Source of the DNA: CALKJU01 sp035326425
GTDB taxonomy: Bacteria > Pseudomonadota > Alphaproteobacteria > Geminicoccales > Geminicoccaceae
Direction of reading: 5' to 3'
Assembly: GCA_035326425.1 (NCBI GenBank)
Contig: DAOLFG010000005.1
Span: 62,001-126,000 of the forward strand
DNA length: 64,000 nt
The notes below the pieces were generated by a model. That model was given only the letters and a program-made list of their open reading frames with translations. It ran no database searches and was not told the DNA's origin. This document shows, piece by piece, positions 61,171-64,000 of the stretch. A program made the position numbers and the translations under genes. The stretch's first letter is position 1; each line of letters begins with the position of its first letter.

Positions 61171-62130
61171 ATGGATGGTGAAATCTCGATCCTGGCGGTG
61201 GCGCTGGTGGTGCTGGCGGTGGTGCTCGTCTTCATGGGCGTGCGCTCGGTCGCCCAGGGCACCGAATGGACCGTCGAGCGCTTCGGCCGCTACACCCGCA
61301 CGCTGTCGCCCGGCCTCAACCTGATCGTGCCGTTCGTCGACCGCATCGGCTCCAGGATGAACATGATGGAGCAGGTGCTGGACGTGCCGCAGCAGCAGGT
61401 CATCACCCGCGACAACGCCATGGTCACGGTCGACGGCGTGGTGTTCTTCCAAGTGCTGGACGCCGCCAAGGCGGCCTACGAGGTGAGCGGCCTCAACAAC
61501 GCCATCCTCAACCTGACCATGACCAACATCCGCACCGTCATGGGCTCCATGGATCTCGACGAGCTGCTGTCGCGCCGCGACGACATCAACCAGCGCCTGC
61601 TGCACGTCGTCGACGACGCGACCCAGCCCTGGGGCGTGAAGGTCACGCGCATCGAGATCAAGGACATCAGCCCGCCGCAGGATCTGGTCGATTCCATGGC
61701 CCGGCAGATGAAGGCCGAGCGCGACAAGCGCGCCAGCATCCTCGTGGCCGAAGGCGAGCGGCAGGCCGCCATCCTCGAGGCCGAGGGCAAGAAGCAGGCG
61801 GTCATCCTCGATGCCGAGGGGCGGCGCGAGGCCGCCTGGCGGGATGCCGAGGCGCGCGAGCGGCTGGCCGAGGCCGAGGCGGCGGCCGCCACCATGTTGT
61901 CCAAGGCCATCGCCGAGGGCGATGTCCAGGCCGTCAACTACTACGTGGCGCAGAAATACCTGGAGGCGCTCAAGGCCTTCGCCGACAGCCCGAACCAGAA
62001 GACGCTGATCCTGCCCGTCGAGGCCACGGGCGTACTGGGCTCGCTGGCCGGCATCGCCGAGATCGCGCGGGAATCCTTCAAGGGCGCGGGCGAGGGAAGG
62101 CCGGCGCCCTGGGGCCAGCGGCCGGGCTGA
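61171..62130 (+). CDS. SPFH/Band 7 membrane protease-regulator-like protein (QmcA/HflK-type)
   Basis: 319 residues from ATG at 61171 after a GAGG site; an in-frame ATG at 61147 is an alternative. One membrane anchor at 5-25 (ISILAVALVVLAVVLVFMGV), then the Band 7 domain (TEWTVERFGRYTRTLSPGLNLIVPFVDRI, QQQVITRDNAMVTVDGVVFFQV) and a long Ala/Glu-rich coiled coil at 195-265. It forms membrane microdomains and acts with NfeD-like proteins; its nfeD partner starts 5 bases downstream. Confidence 0.92.
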   Translation: MDGEISILAVALVVLAVVLVFMGVRSVAQGTEWTVERFGRYTRTLSPGLNLIVPFVDRIGSRMNMMEQVLDVPQQQVITRDNAMVTVDGVVFFQVLDAAKAAYEVSGLNNAILNLTMTNIRTVMGSMDLDELLSRRDDINQRLLHVVDDATQPWGVKVTRIEIKDISPPQDLVDSMARQMKAERDKRASILVAEGERQAAILEAEGKKQAVILDAEGRREAAWRDAEARERLAEAEAAAATMLSKAIAEGDVQAVNYYVAQKYLEALKAFADSPNQKTLILPVEATGVLGSLAGIAEIARESFKGAGEGRPAPWGQRPG

Positions 62131-62134
62131 CGCG

Positions 62135-62581
62135 ATGAGCCCCTGGCTCTGGCTGACCCTGGGCGTCGTGCTGGCGGTGATCGAGGTCTTCGCCCCGGGC
62201 TTCTTCTTCCTGTGGCTCGGTATCGGTGCGGTGCTCACCGCCGTCATCGGCTGGCTGGCACCATCGCTGTCCTGGCAGGGCCAGTTGCTGGCTTTCGCCT
62301 GCCTGGCGCTGCTGACGGTGGTGGGCTGGTTCGCCTGGCGCCGCCGCATGACCGGCAGCGCACCGATGTCGCGGCTGAACCGCCGTGCCGCACAGCAGCA
62401 GGGGGCCGAAGGGCCGCTGGTCGACGCGCTGGCTGGTGGTCGCGGCCGGGTGAGGCTGGGCGACACGACCTGGGGGGTCACAGGCCCCGACCTACCCGCC
62501 GGCACCCTCGTCAAGGTCATCGGCGTCGACGACGACCGGCTCGTCGTCGAGCGCGCTGGCGACCGCCGGCCGGATGCCTGA
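62135..62581 (+). CDS. NfeD-like membrane protein (short form)
   Basis: 148 residues. Three membrane helices in the first 75 residues (WLTLGVVLAVIEVFAPGFFFLWLGIGAVLTAVIGWL, LLAFACLALLTVVGWFAW), then an OB-fold domain (GRGRVRLGDTTWGVTGPDLPAGTLVKVIGVDDDRLVVE). This is the short NfeD partner of SPFH proteins. Its last 90 bases overlap the convergent YcaQ-type gene on the opposite strand. Confidence 0.9.
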   Translation: MSPWLWLTLGVVLAVIEVFAPGFFFLWLGIGAVLTAVIGWLAPSLSWQGQLLAFACLALLTVVGWFAWRRRMTGSAPMSRLNRRAAQQQGAEGPLVDALAGGRGRVRLGDTTWGVTGPDLPAGTLVKVIGVDDDRLVVERAGDRRPDA

Positions 62582-63802
62582 GCAGGCCAGCAGGTCCGGC
62601 GCGAGGTCGCCCCTCGTCTCGACCTCGACACGCCCGAGGCCGAGCCACCCTGCCATCAGGCCGAGCTCCAGCGCCAGCGCCTCGGCGGTCGTCGATCGGT
62701 CGATCGAGGGCTCGCCATGGGCGGCCCGCACCAGCAGCCGGCCGGCCGAGCGTTCGCTCTTGAGGTCGACCCGGGCCGCCAGCCGCTCGCCCATCAGGAA
62801 GGGCAGCACATAGTAGCCGTGCTGGCGCTTGGAGGCCGGCGTGTAGATCTCGATGCGGTAGCGGAAGCCGAACAATCGCTCGGTACGGTCGCGCTCCCAG
62901 ACGAGCGGGTCGAACGGTGCCAGCAGCGCGCGGGCGGTGGCGCGGCGCGGCAGCCTCGCCGATGGCGCCAGATAGGCCTGCTGGCGCCAACCCTCCACCC
63001 GCACCGGACGAAGCTCGCCCGCCTCGACGATCTCGGCCAGGGCTCGTTGCGATGTCGCCAGCGGCAGCCGGAAATAGTCGCGCAGGTCGGATGCGGTGGC
63101 GACGCCGAGGGCATCGGCGGCGATGCGCAGCAGTCGGCGATGCGCCTCTCCCGGTTCCGGCGTCGGCAATGCCCGGACGGCCTCCGGCAGCACGCGCTCG
63201 GGCAGGTCGTAGATCCGCTCGAAGCCGCGTCGGCCGGAAGCCGTCAGCCGGCCGGTCCAGAACAGCCATTCCAGCGCCGCCTTGCCGTCGTTCCACCCCC
63301 ACCAGGAGCCGGAGCGCCGGCCTGCCTCGGCGAGTTCCGAGACGCCCAGCCGCCCCCGCTCCTCGACCTCGCGGAAGACTCGTTCCACGGTCTGCGGGTT
63401 GTCGCGCGCCCAGCGCGCGAGCCCGGACCAGGTGCCCTCGCCGCGCATCGCCCGCTCCATGCGCCAGCGCAGCAGCGGCTGGGCCTCGACCGGCAGCAGC
63501 GAGGCCTCGTGCGCCCAGTATTCGAACAGCCGGCGCCGCCGCGGCGCCAATACCCGGCCGTCATGGGCCGCCGCCCGGTCGAGCCAACCGCGGTCATAGG
63601 ATCCCAGTCGCGAGAACAACGGCAGGTAGTGGGCCCTCGCCAGCACGCTGACGGAATCCAGCTGCAGCAGCCCCAGCCTCCCGATCATCCGCAGCAGCAC
63701 CGCGCTGCCCGGTGGCGCGGCCGGGCGCGGGCCGGCCAGTCCCTGCGCGGCCAGCGCGATCCGCCGCGCCTGGACGAGCGACAGCGCCTCGCCGCTCACC
63801 AC
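62492..63802 (-). CDS. YcaQ-type winged-helix DNA glycosylase
   Basis: 436 residues from GTG at 63802 (second GTG at 63799), which avoids overlap with the tRNA gene. LGLLQLDSVSVLARAHYLPLFSRLGSYD and LFEYWAHEASLLPVEAQPLLRWRM are the conserved HTH_42/YcaQ blocks; YcaQ opens DNA interstrand crosslinks and alkylated bases. The QLD after LGLL corresponds to the catalytic Gln-x-Asp/Gln region. Its C-terminal end overlaps nfeD by 90 bases. Confidence 0.85.
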   Translation of the reverse strand: MVSGEALSLVQARRIALAAQGLAGPRPAAPPGSAVLLRMIGRLGLLQLDSVSVLARAHYLPLFSRLGSYDRGWLDRAAAHDGRVLAPRRRRLFEYWAHEASLLPVEAQPLLRWRMERAMRGEGTWSGLARWARDNPQTVERVFREVEERGRLGVSELAEAGRRSGSWWGWNDGKAALEWLFWTGRLTASGRRGFERIYDLPERVLPEAVRALPTPEPGEAHRRLLRIAADALGVATASDLRDYFRLPLATSQRALAEIVEAGELRPVRVEGWRQQAYLAPSARLPRRATARALLAPFDPLVWERDRTERLFGFRYRIEIYTPASKRQHGYYVLPFLMGERLAARVDLKSERSAGRLLVRAAHGEPSIDRSTTAEALALELGLMAGWLGLGRVEVETRGDLAPDLLACSGIRPAVASALDDEPVVVDADDLDEGAGG

Positions 63803-63845
63803 CCGCCTTGACCCGTCATGCCGCCACGGTGATATCTGACGCCGT

Positions 63846-63932
63846 GCCCCAGTGGCGAAATCGGTAGACGCGGCAGACTCAAAATCTGTTTCCCGCAAGG
63901 GAGTGCTGGTTCGAGTCCGGCCTGGGGCACCA
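63846..63932 (+). tRNA. tRNA-Leu(CAA)
   Basis: Acceptor GCCCCAG (63846-63852) pairs with CTGGGGC (63922-63928), followed by discriminator A and an encoded CCA. The anticodon loop CTCAAAA, closed by GCAGA/TCTGT, gives anticodon CAA, reading UUG. A long variable arm (TCCC-GCAA-GGGA) identifies a class II tRNA, and the T-loop TTCGAGT is normal. Confidence 0.96.
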
Positions 63933-64000
63933 TCTGTCTTCCGTTGTACCGGCTCCGCCCGGCGTCGGGGGCCTTCCCCGGGTCGTACGGTAGAACGCGC

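Noticed and set aside
63933..64000. Terminator or integration site after tRNA-Leu
   Set aside because: Only a short GGGG/CCCC pairing is seen and there is no repeat of the tRNA 3' end within the window.

Overview
The window is one contiguous, gene-dense piece of a very GC-rich bacterial chromosome. It most likely comes from an alphaproteobacterium of the Rhodospirillales/Hyphomicrobiales kind. Supporting signs are COQ9, NnrU, the ftsX-ftsE order next to an MJ0042 zinc-ribbon/DUF3426 gene, a CyaC-type redox cyclase, FutA-type iron uptake and TRAP transport. Genus and species cannot be fixed from the sequence alone. Genes are tightly packed, with many 1-8 bp stop/start overlaps. No stretch longer than 300 bases lacks a gene, and I see no insertion sequence, prophage, CRISPR array, rRNA or plasmid/replication origin.

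Layout. 1-4.1 kb: the 3' end of a large AAA-ATPase/TPR signalling protein and a patatin-like protein with altered catalytic motifs. 4.1-7.7 kb: a TetR-controlled ABC-2 export operon with a palindromic operator. 7.8-8.5 kb: a FitAB/VapBC-type toxin-antitoxin pair. 8.5-9.7 kb (minus): a three-gene, split-beta nitrile hydratase/thiocyanate hydrolase-like enzyme. 9.8-12.7 kb: molybdate uptake modABC with a short ModE. 12.9-13.9 kb: periplasmic iron-binding protein. 14-19.7 kb: a TRAP transporter, a divergent GntR regulator with an operator palindrome, an L-rhamnonate-dehydratase-like enzyme and a flavodiiron-type metallo-beta-lactamase-fold protein, which look like a sugar-acid uptake and catabolism locus. 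19.8-25 kb: housekeeping genes (sua5, bioY, purD, argC, threonine ammonia-lyase). 25-34.3 kb: a membrane-anchored receiver protein, lone cobF, esterases, gluQRS, DUF72, ftsXE, tadA, nnrU and a periplasmic glutathione peroxidase. 34.3-39.3 kb: a CyaC-like redox adenylate cyclase, then oxyR divergent from katG. 39.4-48.7 kb: coq9, def, the alpha-E/ATP-grasp pair, a REC-GGDEF-EAL protein with degenerate ends, an LpoA-like lipoprotein, rsmI, yraN and a LysR regulator. 48.9-50.4 kb: an RTX calcium-binding secreted protein. 50.4-52.3 kb: propionyl-CoA synthetase. 52.4-59.1 kb: an ABC-like membrane protein with a degenerate, interrupted nucleotide-binding domain, a stand-alone cyclic-nucleotide-binding protein, an adenylate cyclase, an FkbM methyltransferase, psd and pssA, all on one strand. 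59.1-64 kb: universal stress protein, dsbB, DedA/YqaA, SPFH/NfeD pair, YcaQ-type glycosylase and tRNA-Leu(CAA).

Themes. Cyclic-nucleotide signalling recurs: two complete class III cyclases, a probable third whose catalytic domain lies upstream of the window, and a cNMP-binding protein with no DNA-binding domain. The most unusual unit is the ABC-like/cNMP-binding/cyclase gene set at 52.4-56.8 kb. Its transporter-like protein has lost the hallmark residues of an ATPase and carries a roughly 290-residue insertion with an internal duplication, which suggests a cAMP-linked membrane device rather than an ordinary exporter.
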